This document shows, piece after piece, positions 9,501 through 17,990 of a stretch of 64,000 bases of DNA; position 1 is the first letter of the stretch; each line of letters begins with the position of its first letter. The position numbers and the translations under genes are program-made. The stretch spans positions 1-64,000 of the forward strand of contig JAHBUC010000017.1 in the NCBI GenBank assembly GCA_019638275.1. The letters are read 5' to 3'. The notes beneath the pieces were generated by a model. The model was given only the letters and a program-made list of their open reading frames with translations, did no database searches and had not been told where the DNA came from. The stretch is from Cyclobacteriaceae bacterium. Lineage in GTDB: Bacteria; Bacteroidota; Bacteroidia; Cytophagales; Cyclobacteriaceae.

Positions 9501-9533
9501 GCATTAACCACCGATAAAATCGGTGGTTAATGC
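9501..9533. repeat. 15-bp perfect inverted repeat
   Basis: GCATTAACCACCGAT (9501-9515) pairs perfectly with ATCGGTGGTTAATGC (9519-9533) around a 3-base AAA loop. It is the strongest hairpin in the interval, and no T tract follows on either strand. Such compact perfect stems resemble REP-like intergenic elements. Confidence 0.85.
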
Positions 9534-9653
9534 ACATTTAAGTCCTTCGGACTTAAGAACACAATCACCTTAACGCACAACAAAAGAAACACGCACCTAA
9601 AACCACAGGGAAAACAAAAATCGATAGGTAATGCACATTTATGCCCTTCGGAT
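9528..9653 (+). repeat. Pair of imperfect direct repeats (about 24 bases, 101-base period)
   Basis: The segment at 9529-9551 (AATGCACATTTAAGTCC, then TTCGGA) recurs at 9630-9652 as AATGCACATTTATGCCC, then TTCGGA, with two differences. The first copy carries the intact TTAAGTCC/GGACTTAA hairpin (9538-9556). In the second, the matching stem is broken. This suggests a duplicated element, one copy of which is decaying. Confidence 0.7.
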
Positions 9654-9692
9654 TACATCTGTCTCACGAAGAAGTCCGAAGGACTTCACTAT

Positions 9693-9725
9693 TTTTTAAC
9701 CCGGAGTGTAACTCAGGGTTAAAAA
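9693..9725. terminator. Bidirectional terminator-like hairpin
   Basis: TTTTTAACCC (9693-9702) pairs with GGGTTAAAAA (9716-9725), and the inner GAGT/ACTC adds four pairs after one mismatch. The flanking T and A runs would give a U-rich tail in either direction. It could end transcription from the phosphate transporter gene. Confidence 0.5.
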
Positions 9726-9833
9726 GAAAAAAAACAGCAAACAACCCCGAAGGGCGTTAAACATACCACTCACCCATAAACCACGGGAAAAACGTAAAAT
9801 ATTTGGTACCTTAAAGGTGCATTTCAGGTAATC

Positions 9834-11489
9834 ATGTCAAAGAATTTAAGCTATCTGGCCGGAAGAAAGGGTGTTGACAAAACACTATTCGAAGAACTTG
9901 GCATTGCTGCCGAAACGGGTACACCTTCCATCGAAAAAATGGAAGCCTTGAGAAAGGAATTCCTGGTTGGCAAAGCGAATGTATTTGGTACAGCCACGTT
10001 CTATGATTTCCTCAAGCCCGAAAATCAAGGCAAAAAAGTATATATCTGCAACGGCAGCGCTTGCCTGTGTGCGGGAACGCAACCCGAGTTGAAAGAGAAA
10101 TTACAAAACCATTTCAAAGAGGAAGAAATCGGGGAAATGTGTTGCCTCGGCAGGTGCCACGAGAATGCAGCTTTTCATATCTCAGGAAAAAACTATTCCG
10201 GAAAAGCGATTGATCATATTGGTGAGATACATAAAAACAAAACCGTTATTACAGATCGCTATCACATTGCAGCAACCGGAACACCTATACTCACACAAAA
10301 ATTTCCAGGTGTTGAGGCGCATTACAAAACATTGAAAGATTGTCTTGAAAAACCGATTGGTGCGCTTCAGGAAGAATTAAAAATATCCGGATTGCGTGGC
10401 CGTGGTGGGGCGGGTTTTCCTATGGCAATTAAATTGGAATCATGCAGAAACACACCAGCCGAGCAACGCTTCATCGTTTGCAATGCCGATGAAGGTGATC
10501 CGGGTGCTTATTCTGATCGCTACTTGCTCGAGCACCAACCGCACGCTGTGTTGATGGGCATGATCATCGCGGGTTACCTGGCCGATGCCTCAGTTGGTGT
10601 ACTGTATATAAGGGCAGAGTATCCTGAATCTATTGATGTAATTGAAAATGCTATACAGGAATTATACAAGCATAATTTTGTTGGTGAAAATATTTTTGAT
10701 TCTGGTTTTTCATTCAACTTCAAAGTAATCAAAGCACAGGGTGCGTACATCTGCGGAGAGGAAACTGCGCTGCTATCTTCTATTGAAGGTCAGCGGCCGG
10801 AGGTTCGTGTGCGACCACCATATCCGGCACAGCAAGGCTTGTTTAATTTACCCACTGTGGTGAACAATGTTGAAACGTTGGCCAACCTGCCGTGGATTAT
10901 GCAACATGGCGGTAAGGCATTCGCAACTATCGGCAACGGAAAATCAACCGGAACAAAGCTGATTTCGCTGGATGGCTATTTCAACAAACCCGGCATTTAT
11001 GAAGTGGACATGGGCACGCCCTTACGTGTTGTGGTAGATGATCTGGGCGGAGGCTTCCGTAAACCCGTTAAAGCCATGCATGTTGGCGGGCCGTTAGGCG
11101 GATTGGTGCCCCTATCAAAAATCAACGACCTCATGATAGATTTTGAGTCGTTCGCTAAAAACGGATTTCTATTGGGGCACGCATCGATTGTCTGTATTCC
11201 CGAAGATTTTCCTATTCTATTATATATGGAACATCTGTTTGAGTTTACCGCACATGAAAGTTGTGGAAAATGTTTCCCGTGCAGGCTTGGCTCAACACGT
11301 GGAAAAGAGATGATTGAAAAAGCCCGCACCAGTGAATACAAAATTGATCGGGCATTGATGGACGATCTATTGGAAACACTCGAGATCGGCTCGTTGTGTA
11401 TGCTGGGTGGTGGATTGCCGCTACCGGTGAAAAATGCGTTGCACTATTTTGAAGATGAATTGAAGTCTTATTTTGTACCTAATGCGTAG
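9834..11489 (+). CDS. NAD-dependent formate dehydrogenase beta subunit (fused NuoE/NuoF-like)
   Basis: This 551-residue fusion has an N-terminal NuoE-like thioredoxin-fold domain with a [2Fe-2S] site (Cys72, Cys77, Cys104, Cys108). A NuoF-like domain follows: GRGGAGFP at 189-196 for FMN/NADH, NADEGDPGA near 217-225, an SLBB region, and a C-terminal 4Fe-4S site (Cys477, Cys480, Cys483, Cys522). It should pass electrons from formate, delivered by the alpha subunit, to NAD+ in the cytoplasm. It is six bases upstream of the alpha gene. A respiratory complex I role is unlikely, because no other nuo genes are adjacent and the partner is a molybdopterin enzyme. Confidence 0.87.
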   Translation: MSKNLSYLAGRKGVDKTLFEELGIAAETGTPSIEKMEALRKEFLVGKANVFGTATFYDFLKPENQGKKVYICNGSACLCAGTQPELKEKLQNHFKEEEIGEMCCLGRCHENAAFHISGKNYSGKAIDHIGEIHKNKTVITDRYHIAATGTPILTQKFPGVEAHYKTLKDCLEKPIGALQEELKISGLRGRGGAGFPMAIKLESCRNTPAEQRFIVCNADEGDPGAYSDRYLLEHQPHAVLMGMIIAGYLADASVGVLYIRAEYPESIDVIENAIQELYKHNFVGENIFDSGFSFNFKVIKAQGAYICGEETALLSSIEGQRPEVRVRPPYPAQQGLFNLPTVVNNVETLANLPWIMQHGGKAFATIGNGKSTGTKLISLDGYFNKPGIYEVDMGTPLRVVVDDLGGGFRKPVKAMHVGGPLGGLVPLSKINDLMIDFESFAKNGFLLGHASIVCIPEDFPILLYMEHLFEFTAHESCGKCFPCRLGSTRGKEMIEKARTSEYKIDRALMDDLLETLEIGSLCMLGGGLPLPVKNALHYFEDELKSYFVPNA

Positions 11490-11494
11490 TTGAT

Positions 11495-14281
11495 ATGGAA
11501 GCGGTGAAGACAACAGCAACAATCAATATTCACACCAATGGAAACGGTGCGGATAAAATTAAGGTGGCATACATCAATGATAAACCTTTTGAAATCAAGG
11601 AAGGCGAAACCGTGTTGTCGTTTGTACGCAGAAGCTTAGGAAAAAAACGGATACCCACCCTGTGTGATGCACCCAACCTTGAACCGTTTGGCTCCTGCCG
11701 GGTGTGTAGCGTGGAAGTTGCCTTGCAACCTAACAGCCCACTTAAAACAGTGGCCTCTTGTCATACGCCAGTTTCACCCAACTCCTATATTTATACCGAT
11801 ACAGAGAAGATCACCCGTCTCAGAAAAAATATCATCGAGCTCGTACTAACCGATCACCCACTCGATTGCCTCACCTGTGAAGTGAACAACAACTGCGAAT
11901 TCCAAACCGTAGCTGCCCAAGTTGGCGTTCGTGATGTGCGCTACCCGGAAGGCAAAACCCATCTCAATCGTAAAAAAGATTTAAGTCACCCGTACATGAC
12001 TTCTGATCTTTCCAAGTGCATCAACTGCTTCCGGTGTGTACGCGCCTGCGATGAAGTGCAAGGTGAAATGGTGTTGAGCATGGCGGGGCGTGGGTTTGAT
12101 AGTCGGATTATTAAAAGTTTTGATGATAATTTTCTGAATTCCGATTGTGTGAGTTGCGGTGCCTGTGCACAAGCCTGTCCTACATCAGCAATTTCCGATG
12201 TGTTTGAATCAAAAAGCATCAATGTTCAGAAAAAGGTTCGAACCGTATGTACGTATTGTGGTGTGGGCTGCAATTTGGAAGTAGCCGTTAACGATGAGAA
12301 AATAAAATCCATTCAGGCACCGTATGATGCCGAAGTAAACCAGGGACACACCTGCCTGAAAGGAAGATTCGCATTCTCCTTCTACAACCACCCCGATAGG
12401 TTGCGCACTCCACTGATTAGAAAGAACGGTGAACTTCAACCGGCCACATGGGACGAAGCGTATGATTTCATTGCAGAAAAGCTTACCCATATTAAAAATA
12501 CCTACAGCCCCGACTACATCGCAGGTATTTCATCGGCACGGTGCACGAATGAAGAAAATTACCTGATGCAGAAATTTATTCGGGTAGCAATCGGTACAAA
12601 TAATATCGATAGTTGTGCACGGGTATGCCACTCACCCACTGCGTTGGGCATGCAGCGAAGCTTTGGAACCGGTGCTGCCACTAATTCCATTGAAGATTTA
12701 AAATATGCCGATTGCATTTTGGTTATCGGTGCAAATCCTACGGACGGTCACCCGGTAACAGGCGCCAAGTTCAAACAGTTTGCGATGAGTGGCAAAACAA
12801 CCATCGTCATTGATCCGCGCAGAACAGAACTCGCCCGATACGCTACCTATCACTTGCCGCTTCGACCCGGAACCAACGTGGCCATGCTCAACATGATGTT
12901 ATACTACATCATTACCGAAGGATTGGAGCATAAGGAGTTCATAGAATCGCGAACAGAAGGATATGAAGATTTTAAAAAACAAATCCTGAATGTAGATATC
13001 AACGAACTTGAACGCATAACGGGTGTCGACCGAAACCTGGTTCGTGAAGCTACATTGGCGTATGCTAAATCCAAAGCAGCCATGGCGTTTCACGGTTTAG
13101 GTGTTACGGAACATTCGTACGGAACATATGCTATCATGCTCATCACCGACCTGGCCATGATCACGGGCAACATTGGACGAAGAGGCGTTGGCGTTAATCC
13201 GTTACGCGGCCAAAACAACGTTCAAGGCGCAGCCGATATGGGTTGCCAGCCACACCAGGGAGCCGGGTATTTTGATGTAACCCATCCGGAATACCATAAA
13301 ATGTATGAGGATTTTTATGGCGTTAAACTCCCGAATCATATCGGCTATAAAATTCCACAGATGTATACCGCATCGTTGGATAACAAATTGAAGGCGCTAT
13401 GGTTGATGGGCGAAGATTTGGTACAAACCGATCCGAACACCAACAAAGTAATGGCCGCCTTAAAAAAATTAGACTTACTGGTGGTGCAGGAGTTATTTAT
13501 GACAGAAACTGCCAAAATCGCCACGGTTGTTTTACCGGGTGCTTCCTTCCTGGAAAAGAGTGGAACCTTTACCAATGGCGAACGCAGAATTCAGCGCGTA
13601 AACAAAGTGGTGGAACCCATTGACGGGACCAAAGCCGATGGACAGATCATTGTAGATATCATGAATCGCATGGGGCATGCTGAGCCCGATTATGATCCGG
13701 ATACGGCATTAAAAGAAATCTCACAGATTGTTCCATTCTTTAAAGGTGTAAAGTGGGATGAGCTTGGCGAGAACGGAAAACAGTGGCCGGTGAAAGAAGA
13801 CGGTACCGACACAAAAATTCTGCATACGGAAACATTCAAGCGCGGTAAAGGCAAATTCCATTATTTCGATTTTCAGGAAAGTCAGGAGATCATAAACAAC
13901 GGAAAAGATTTTCCATACATCATTACCACAAACCGCGAACTGGAGCATTACAATGCGGGTACGATGACGCGCAGAACAAAAAATGTAGAACTCCTGACCG
14001 AAGACGTGTTGCTCATCAATCCGGCAGATGCCGAAAAACATTTCATCAAAGATGGCGACATGGTTTGCGTGGAATCTGCGCGGGGCAAAGTGGATTTAAA
14101 GGCAAGGATTACCGATGAGGTAAAACCCGGCATCTTGAGTTCAACCTTCCACTTCCCTGAAATCGGGTTGAATGTAATTGGCTCTGATGAACACGACAGC
14201 GAAGCCATGTGCCCGGAATACAAAGTGATTGCAGTAAACATCCGAAAGAGCAAGGGAATCAAAAAAGCTGTAATGTTGTAA
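11495..14281 (+). CDS. Formate dehydrogenase alpha subunit (molybdopterin, cytoplasmic)
   Basis: The domains of this 928-residue protein, in order, are: a [2Fe-2S] ferredoxin (Cys57, 68, 71, 89); a His-Cys3 4Fe-4S site (His121, Cys125, 128, 134); two 4Fe-4S sites (Cys175-185 and 218-228); then the molybdopterin core with its own cluster (Cys252, 255, 259, 287). The active site reads CARVCHSPT: Cys378 followed by His379, so the metal ligand is cysteine and not selenocysteine. The enzyme oxidises formate to CO2, or can reduce CO2, and feeds the beta subunit. No signal peptide is present, so it is cytoplasmic. FdhD and formate-THF ligase are encoded nearby. Confidence 0.9.
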   Translation: MEAVKTTATINIHTNGNGADKIKVAYINDKPFEIKEGETVLSFVRRSLGKKRIPTLCDAPNLEPFGSCRVCSVEVALQPNSPLKTVASCHTPVSPNSYIYTDTEKITRLRKNIIELVLTDHPLDCLTCEVNNNCEFQTVAAQVGVRDVRYPEGKTHLNRKKDLSHPYMTSDLSKCINCFRCVRACDEVQGEMVLSMAGRGFDSRIIKSFDDNFLNSDCVSCGACAQACPTSAISDVFESKSINVQKKVRTVCTYCGVGCNLEVAVNDEKIKSIQAPYDAEVNQGHTCLKGRFAFSFYNHPDRLRTPLIRKNGELQPATWDEAYDFIAEKLTHIKNTYSPDYIAGISSARCTNEENYLMQKFIRVAIGTNNIDSCARVCHSPTALGMQRSFGTGAATNSIEDLKYADCILVIGANPTDGHPVTGAKFKQFAMSGKTTIVIDPRRTELARYATYHLPLRPGTNVAMLNMMLYYIITEGLEHKEFIESRTEGYEDFKKQILNVDINELERITGVDRNLVREATLAYAKSKAAMAFHGLGVTEHSYGTYAIMLITDLAMITGNIGRRGVGVNPLRGQNNVQGAADMGCQPHQGAGYFDVTHPEYHKMYEDFYGVKLPNHIGYKIPQMYTASLDNKLKALWLMGEDLVQTDPNTNKVMAALKKLDLLVVQELFMTETAKIATVVLPGASFLEKSGTFTNGERRIQRVNKVVEPIDGTKADGQIIVDIMNRMGHAEPDYDPDTALKEISQIVPFFKGVKWDELGENGKQWPVKEDGTDTKILHTETFKRGKGKFHYFDFQESQEIINNGKDFPYIITTNRELEHYNAGTMTRRTKNVELLTEDVLLINPADAEKHFIKDGDMVCVESARGKVDLKARITDEVKPGILSSTFHFPEIGLNVIGSDEHDSEAMCPEYKVIAVNIRKSKGIKKAVML

Positions 14282-14324
14282 AACCAAAATCCAAAGACCA
14301 GAGGTTAGTACACGAACACAAAAA

Positions 14325-14364
14325 CTTAGTGAACTTTGTGTACAACTCTTTTGTGCGCTTTGTG
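14325..14364 (+). repeat. Short intergenic repeat with CTTTGTG units
   Basis: Between formate dehydrogenase and the serine hydrolase gene, the units CTTAGTG (14325), CTTTGTG (14334), CTTTTGTG (14348) and CTTTGTG (14358) recur at 9-14 base spacing. It resembles the reverse complement of the CGCAAAG units at 27548-27583 and is probably a member of the same intergenic family. Confidence 0.5.
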
Positions 14365-14381
14365 GTTAAAAAATAAATACC

Positions 14382-15767
14382 ATGCGAAAACTCATTCTTC
14401 GATCCATCGCCCTCATCATGCTGGCAGCCCTCAGCTACGGCATCTACTACGCCTGGATCGCCTTCCCCATCATTACCGGGTATGGTGCAAAAATTTTATG
14501 TTCTTGTACTATGCTGACTGGCCGTGCTGAACAAGATGTTGTTGCCAATGAACTTGGCTCCGGCTTGCTTACGCTTGGAACATTCAAAGCCAACTATACA
14601 GACTCATCTGCCACTGCCAGCGTTTTTGGGTTAGCCAAACGCAAAGCGATTTACCGGAAAGGGTTGGGTTGTACACTTGTTAATGAAATTACAGAAGAAG
14701 AGTTGCGTGCACAAAACTGGAAAATTGCCAGCCCCACAATCAAACAACAGGATACACTTGCCTGGCCAATGGGCGACCGAACATCCGATTCACTTGACCT
14801 GAGTGGTTACAATGTGGAACTACTTACAAAAACCGTAAACGAAGCATTTGAAGAACCGGGTGAAGAAAAGAACAGGCGGACAAGAGCTGTACTTGTTATT
14901 CATCATGGCGAAATCATCCTGGAAAAATATGCAGAGGGCTTTGATCAAAATACGCGGCTTATGGGTTGGTCAATGACAAAAAGCCTCACCAATGCCATGA
15001 TGGGCATACTGGTACGCGATGGAAAACTTACCGTAAACCAACCTGCCCCGATTGAGGATTGGAAAAATGATGAACGATCAGCCATTACCATTCACAATTT
15101 GATGCAGGCCTCCAGCGGACTTGATTGGCAGGAAGATTACAGCGGCCCAAGCACAGCCACCAACATGTTGTTTAAAAAACGCAATGCCGGAAAATACGCA
15201 TCATCTGCACTATCGAAACACACACCCGGTGAAGTCTTTTATTATTCCAGCGGAACAACCAATATTCTCTCCTGGATTATCCGGCAAGCAGAGGGTGATG
15301 AAACCTACCATCGCTTTGCTTATGAAAATGTATTTCATCAAATCGGAATGAATTCGTTGGTGATTGAATCAGATGCAGGCGGAACATTTGTGGGTTCATC
15401 GTTTTCGTATGCCACGGCCCGCGACTGGGCGAGGTTCGGCTTATTATATCTGAACGATGGCTATTGGCCGACCGGAAGAATACTTCCGGAAGGCTGGGTA
15501 GAGTACACCACCACGCCAGCCAAGGGCGCAAAACATGGAGAATACGGAGCACAATTCTGGCTTAATGCCGGTAATCCGAATGATGTTGTGGATAGAACCT
15601 ACCCGGATGTTCCTTCGGATATGTTTTACGCCAGCGGGTATGAAGGTCAGAATGTATTTATCATTCCCTCTCATGATCTGATTGTTGTAAAACTAAGCCT
15701 GACCACCGGCAATGCTGTTGATGATAATTTCTTTTTGAAAGAAATTATTCATGCTTTACCCGATTAG
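14382..15767 (+). CDS. Serine hydrolase, beta-lactamase class C family
   Basis: This 461-residue protein has one N-terminal membrane helix or uncleaved signal (residues ~4-30), so its catalytic domain should sit in the periplasm. Class C motifs are visible: SMTK (Ser197, Lys200), YSS (Tyr288, Ser290) and a likely third-motif HGE near residue 387. The overall layout resembles the EstB / 6-aminohexanoate-oligomer hydrolase branch rather than true beta-lactamases; the substrate cannot be told from sequence. It lies 100 bases after formate dehydrogenase and is followed closely by the SDR gene. Its position inside the formate cluster may be chance. Confidence 0.85.
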   Translation: MRKLILRSIALIMLAALSYGIYYAWIAFPIITGYGAKILCSCTMLTGRAEQDVVANELGSGLLTLGTFKANYTDSSATASVFGLAKRKAIYRKGLGCTLVNEITEEELRAQNWKIASPTIKQQDTLAWPMGDRTSDSLDLSGYNVELLTKTVNEAFEEPGEEKNRRTRAVLVIHHGEIILEKYAEGFDQNTRLMGWSMTKSLTNAMMGILVRDGKLTVNQPAPIEDWKNDERSAITIHNLMQASSGLDWQEDYSGPSTATNMLFKKRNAGKYASSALSKHTPGEVFYYSSGTTNILSWIIRQAEGDETYHRFAYENVFHQIGMNSLVIESDAGGTFVGSSFSYATARDWARFGLLYLNDGYWPTGRILPEGWVEYTTTPAKGAKHGEYGAQFWLNAGNPNDVVDRTYPDVPSDMFYASGYEGQNVFIIPSHDLIVVKLSLTTGNAVDDNFFLKEIIHALPD

Positions 15768-15816
15768 TATTTAACATTTGTTTCGGCAGACTGTTAGAAG
15801 GAACATAAACCTGAAC

Positions 15817-16515
15817 ATGTCTGCACAGAAATCTTTTATACTCATTGGTGGTAGCTACGGTATCGGTGCCGCATTAGCGAGTATTCTGTTGAAGCAAGGA
15901 TACGAGATAACCGTTTTAAGCCGATCCAAACCTGAACATTCTGACGTCCGATACATATCGTTTGATGCAGCGAATGATTCCATCGATGTAACCCAACTTC
16001 CTGAAACCATTCATGGACTGGCTTATATGCCCGGTACCATCTCGTTAAAACCTTTCCATCGGTTTACGGATGATGAGTTTTTAACCGACTTTCAATTAAA
16101 CACCTTAGGCGCTGCACGGGTTATACGCGAGTTGCTACCCAGGCTGAAAGCCGCTAACCAAAGTTCCGTTGTGTTGTTCAGCACGGTAGCGGTTCAGCAA
16201 GGCATGCCCTTTCATGCATCAGTCGCTATGGCAAAAGGTGCGTTGGAAGGTTTAACCCGGTCACTTGCTGCCGAGCTGGCGCCAAAAATCAGGGTAAATG
16301 CTATTGCTCCCTCCATCACCGATACGCCATTAGCGTCAAAAATCCTTTCGAGTGAAGAGAAGAAAAAAGCATCCGGAGATCGTCATCCACTAAAACGGGT
16401 GGGCGAGCCAGTGGATGTTGCTCAGGCTGCCGCCTGGTTACTCAGCGATCAAAGCAGTTGGGTAAGCGGACAAATTATTCCGGTAGATGGTGGAATGTCG
16501 ACTTTGCGTGTTTAA
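15817..16515 (+). CDS. SDR family oxidoreductase
   Basis: This classical short-chain dehydrogenase has 232 residues. The N-terminal nucleotide-binding motif is GGSYGIGAA, just after the start. The usual YxxxK catalytic site appears altered: the matching segment reads FHASVAMAKGALEGL, so the tyrosine seems replaced by Val or Met while Lys is kept. The C-terminal WVSGQIIPVDGGMS is standard. I place the start at the ATG at 15817, because a longer frame would need a TTG at 15778 and adds nothing SDR-like. It is 49 bases after the hydrolase and 2 bases before the ferredoxin gene. The substrate is unknown. Confidence 0.82.
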   Translation: MSAQKSFILIGGSYGIGAALASILLKQGYEITVLSRSKPEHSDVRYISFDAANDSIDVTQLPETIHGLAYMPGTISLKPFHRFTDDEFLTDFQLNTLGAARVIRELLPRLKAANQSSVVLFSTVAVQQGMPFHASVAMAKGALEGLTRSLAAELAPKIRVNAIAPSITDTPLASKILSSEEKKKASGDRHPLKRVGEPVDVAQAAAWLLSDQSSWVSGQIIPVDGGMSTLRV

Positions 16516-16517
16516 GT

Positions 16518-16835
16518 ATGCCTACCATTACTTTCAAAAATAAAACCATCTCCTGCAAGCCAGGAGAAATTCTGCGTGATGCCTTGCACCGGCACAAACT
16601 CAATGTGCATAATGGTCATGCGCGAATACTCAATTGTCGTGGGTTTGGTTCGTGCGGAACCTGTGCTGTAAAAATTTTAGGCAAAGTCAACCCACACACC
16701 GTGAAAGAACAAATCAGGCTAAGCTTTCCACCACATTGCCAGGATAATGGCTTGCGGTTAGCGTGCCAGGTATCGGTTACGGAAGATATCGTGATCACAA
16801 AATACCCTGGGTTCTGGGGTGAACAGGTCAAATAA
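16518..16835 (+). CDS. [2Fe-2S] ferredoxin
   Basis: This 105-residue plant-type ferredoxin has the cysteine pattern CRGFGSCGTC (C-x5-C-x2-C), with the fourth cysteine in RLACQVS. The true start is the ATG at 16518, two bases after the SDR stop. The gene ends the short operon that begins with formate dehydrogenase or the hydrolase. Such a protein is a soluble one-electron carrier; its partner here might be the formate dehydrogenase or an unlinked reductase. The N-terminal TITFKNKTISCKPGEILRDA corresponds to the first beta-hairpin of the fold. Confidence 0.85.
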   Translation: MPTITFKNKTISCKPGEILRDALHRHKLNVHNGHARILNCRGFGSCGTCAVKILGKVNPHTVKEQIRLSFPPHCQDNGLRLACQVSVTEDIVITKYPGFWGEQVK

Positions 16836-16889
16836 AAAACTTTAATGAAAGATTCGTAAGAAGATCACCGCATAACTCGAGTTGAAAAA

Positions 16890-17720
16890 CTACTGAATGC
16901 GGTTTGGATGTGTATAGATATTGAATCTTTCCTCGCGGGCAAAACCGATTAATGTAATTCCGCTTGATTGTGCCAGGTTTACCGCCAGACTGGATGGCGC
17001 ACCTACGGCCACCAAAATCGGTATGCCGGCAACAGCAGCTTTCTGAACCAACTCAAAACTCGCACGGCCACTCACCACCAGAATAAAATCAGATAATGGA
17101 ATTGACTCTTTAAAAAGCATAGCACCAATTACCTTATCCAACGCATTGTGCCGGCCAACATCTTCACGTAGCAACATCAATGATCCTTGCTGATCAAATA
17201 ATCCCGAAGCATGCAATCCACCTGTATGCTCAAAAACGTGTTGCGCTTCACGAAGTTTATCGGGTAACGATTGAATAAGCTTGGCAGAAACTGACCAATT
17301 GGTCGTGATCGGTGCACATTGAACGGTAACCGCTTCAATGGATGATTTTCCGCAAACACCACAACTGGATGTGGTGTAAAAATTCCGTTGCAGTTTTTGA
17401 AAATCCAGGAGCAGGTTTGAGTTTAATTCAACGCGTACCACATTGTTCTCCTCCTGCTTGCCCAGGTTTTCGCAGTAGCGGATATTCTCAATCTGTGAAA
17501 AAGAATAAACAATTCCTTCGGTAAAAAGAAATCCGGAAGCCAGTTCAAAATCATGACCGGGCGTACGCATAGTCACCGCCAAACTCCGTTGCTCCCGATG
17601 CGCAGTCGGACCAAAACCCAACCGGATTTCAAGGGGTTCTTCAACGGCTACAAGATCTGTCTTTTCAGATGTTCCTGACAGCTGGTGTTTTACAATCCGC
17701 ACATGATTAACAGAACTCAT
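16890..17720 (-). CDS. fdhD: Formate dehydrogenase accessory sulfurtransferase FdhD
   Basis: This 276-residue protein matches FdhD, which moves sulfur from a cysteine desulfurase to the molybdenum cofactor of formate dehydrogenase, needed for activity. The sulfur-carrying CxxC lies at Cys120 and Cys123 in SSCGVCGKSS. Other FdhD landmarks are GHDFELASGFLFTEGI, EDVGRHNALDKVIGAML and VVSGRASFELVQKA. It is convergent to the ferredoxin gene, 54 bases away. Its presence confirms that the molybdoenzyme encoded nearby is a formate dehydrogenase. Confidence 0.93.
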   Translation of the reverse strand: MSSVNHVRIVKHQLSGTSEKTDLVAVEEPLEIRLGFGPTAHREQRSLAVTMRTPGHDFELASGFLFTEGIVYSFSQIENIRYCENLGKQEENNVVRVELNSNLLLDFQKLQRNFYTTSSCGVCGKSSIEAVTVQCAPITTNWSVSAKLIQSLPDKLREAQHVFEHTGGLHASGLFDQQGSLMLLREDVGRHNALDKVIGAMLFKESIPLSDFILVVSGRASFELVQKAAVAGIPILVAVGAPSSLAVNLAQSSGITLIGFAREERFNIYTHPNRIQ

Positions 17721-17789
17721 ACAATCAGTCGTTCATGTTAAAGTTATTGCATTCTGATGAGCAAACTATCTCATGTCACAGTAATTTAT

Positions 17790-17797
17790 TAAATTTG
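17790..17797 (+). promoter_or_regulatory. -7 element TAAATTTG just before a start codon
   Basis: TAAATTTG matches TAnnTTTG exactly and ends five bases before the ATG at 17802. No clear TTTG is seen at the -33 position. If functional, the transcript would be leaderless or nearly so. Confidence 0.4.
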
Positions 17798-17801
17798 ATT
17801 T

Positions 17802-17990
17802 ATGAAGGTCAAAAAGACAACTCCTGAAGAGGAGCTGAGAGAAAAAGAAGCGTACTTCCTGAAACTTTCCGGGGAAGAGCGCCTTAGAATGATGCGGGAA
17901 ATCAACGATAGAACCCGAAAGCCCAATTTAAATTATGAGCTTCGGAATAAGCGGGTAATGGTAATTCGAAAAGGTGAGCATCTTCAGTAA
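17802..17990 (+). CDS. Small charged protein preceding a nucleotidyltransferase
   Basis: This 62-residue protein is highly charged and helical (KKTTPEEELREKEAYFLKL, then SGEERLRMMREINDRTRK). It has no membrane segment or signal. Its last 17 bases overlap the GTG start of the nucleotidyltransferase gene, so the two are translationally coupled. A small upstream partner next to a minimal nucleotidyltransferase resembles toxin-antitoxin or HEPN/MNT-like arrangements, but I do not recognise the family and see no HEPN motif. The function is unknown. Confidence 0.65.
   Translation: MKVKKTTPEEELREKEAYFLKLSGEERLRMMREINDRTRKPNLNYELRNKRVMVIRKGEHLQ

Larger units (their letters stand above)
9445..9833. 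other. Gene-free 389-base interval rich in short palindromes
   Basis: No ORF here looks coding. The interval contains at least five palindromes, many built around CCTTCGG or its complement CCGAAGG: 9471-9487, 9501-9533, 9538-9556, 9671-9687 and 9693-9725, plus a decayed copy near 9741-9757. A 24-base segment is also repeated about 100 bases apart (listed separately). It separates the phosphate transporter from the formate dehydrogenase genes and probably contains the terminator of the former. I see no perfect promoter for the downstream gene; the closest match is AATATTTG near 9798-9805. Confidence 0.7.

Noticed and set aside
12628..12630. Selenocysteine at the formate dehydrogenase active site
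   Set aside because: The codon read in the CARVCHSPT motif is a normal cysteine codon (TGC), so no TGA recoding is needed.
14382..15767. Calling the serine hydrolase a nylon-oligomer hydrolase or a beta-lactamase
   Set aside because: Motifs only support the class C serine hydrolase fold; the substrate cannot be decided from sequence.
15778..15816. Upstream TTG start for the SDR gene
   Set aside because: The extra 13 residues have no SDR similarity, whereas the ATG at 15817 starts at the usual distance from the cofactor motif.
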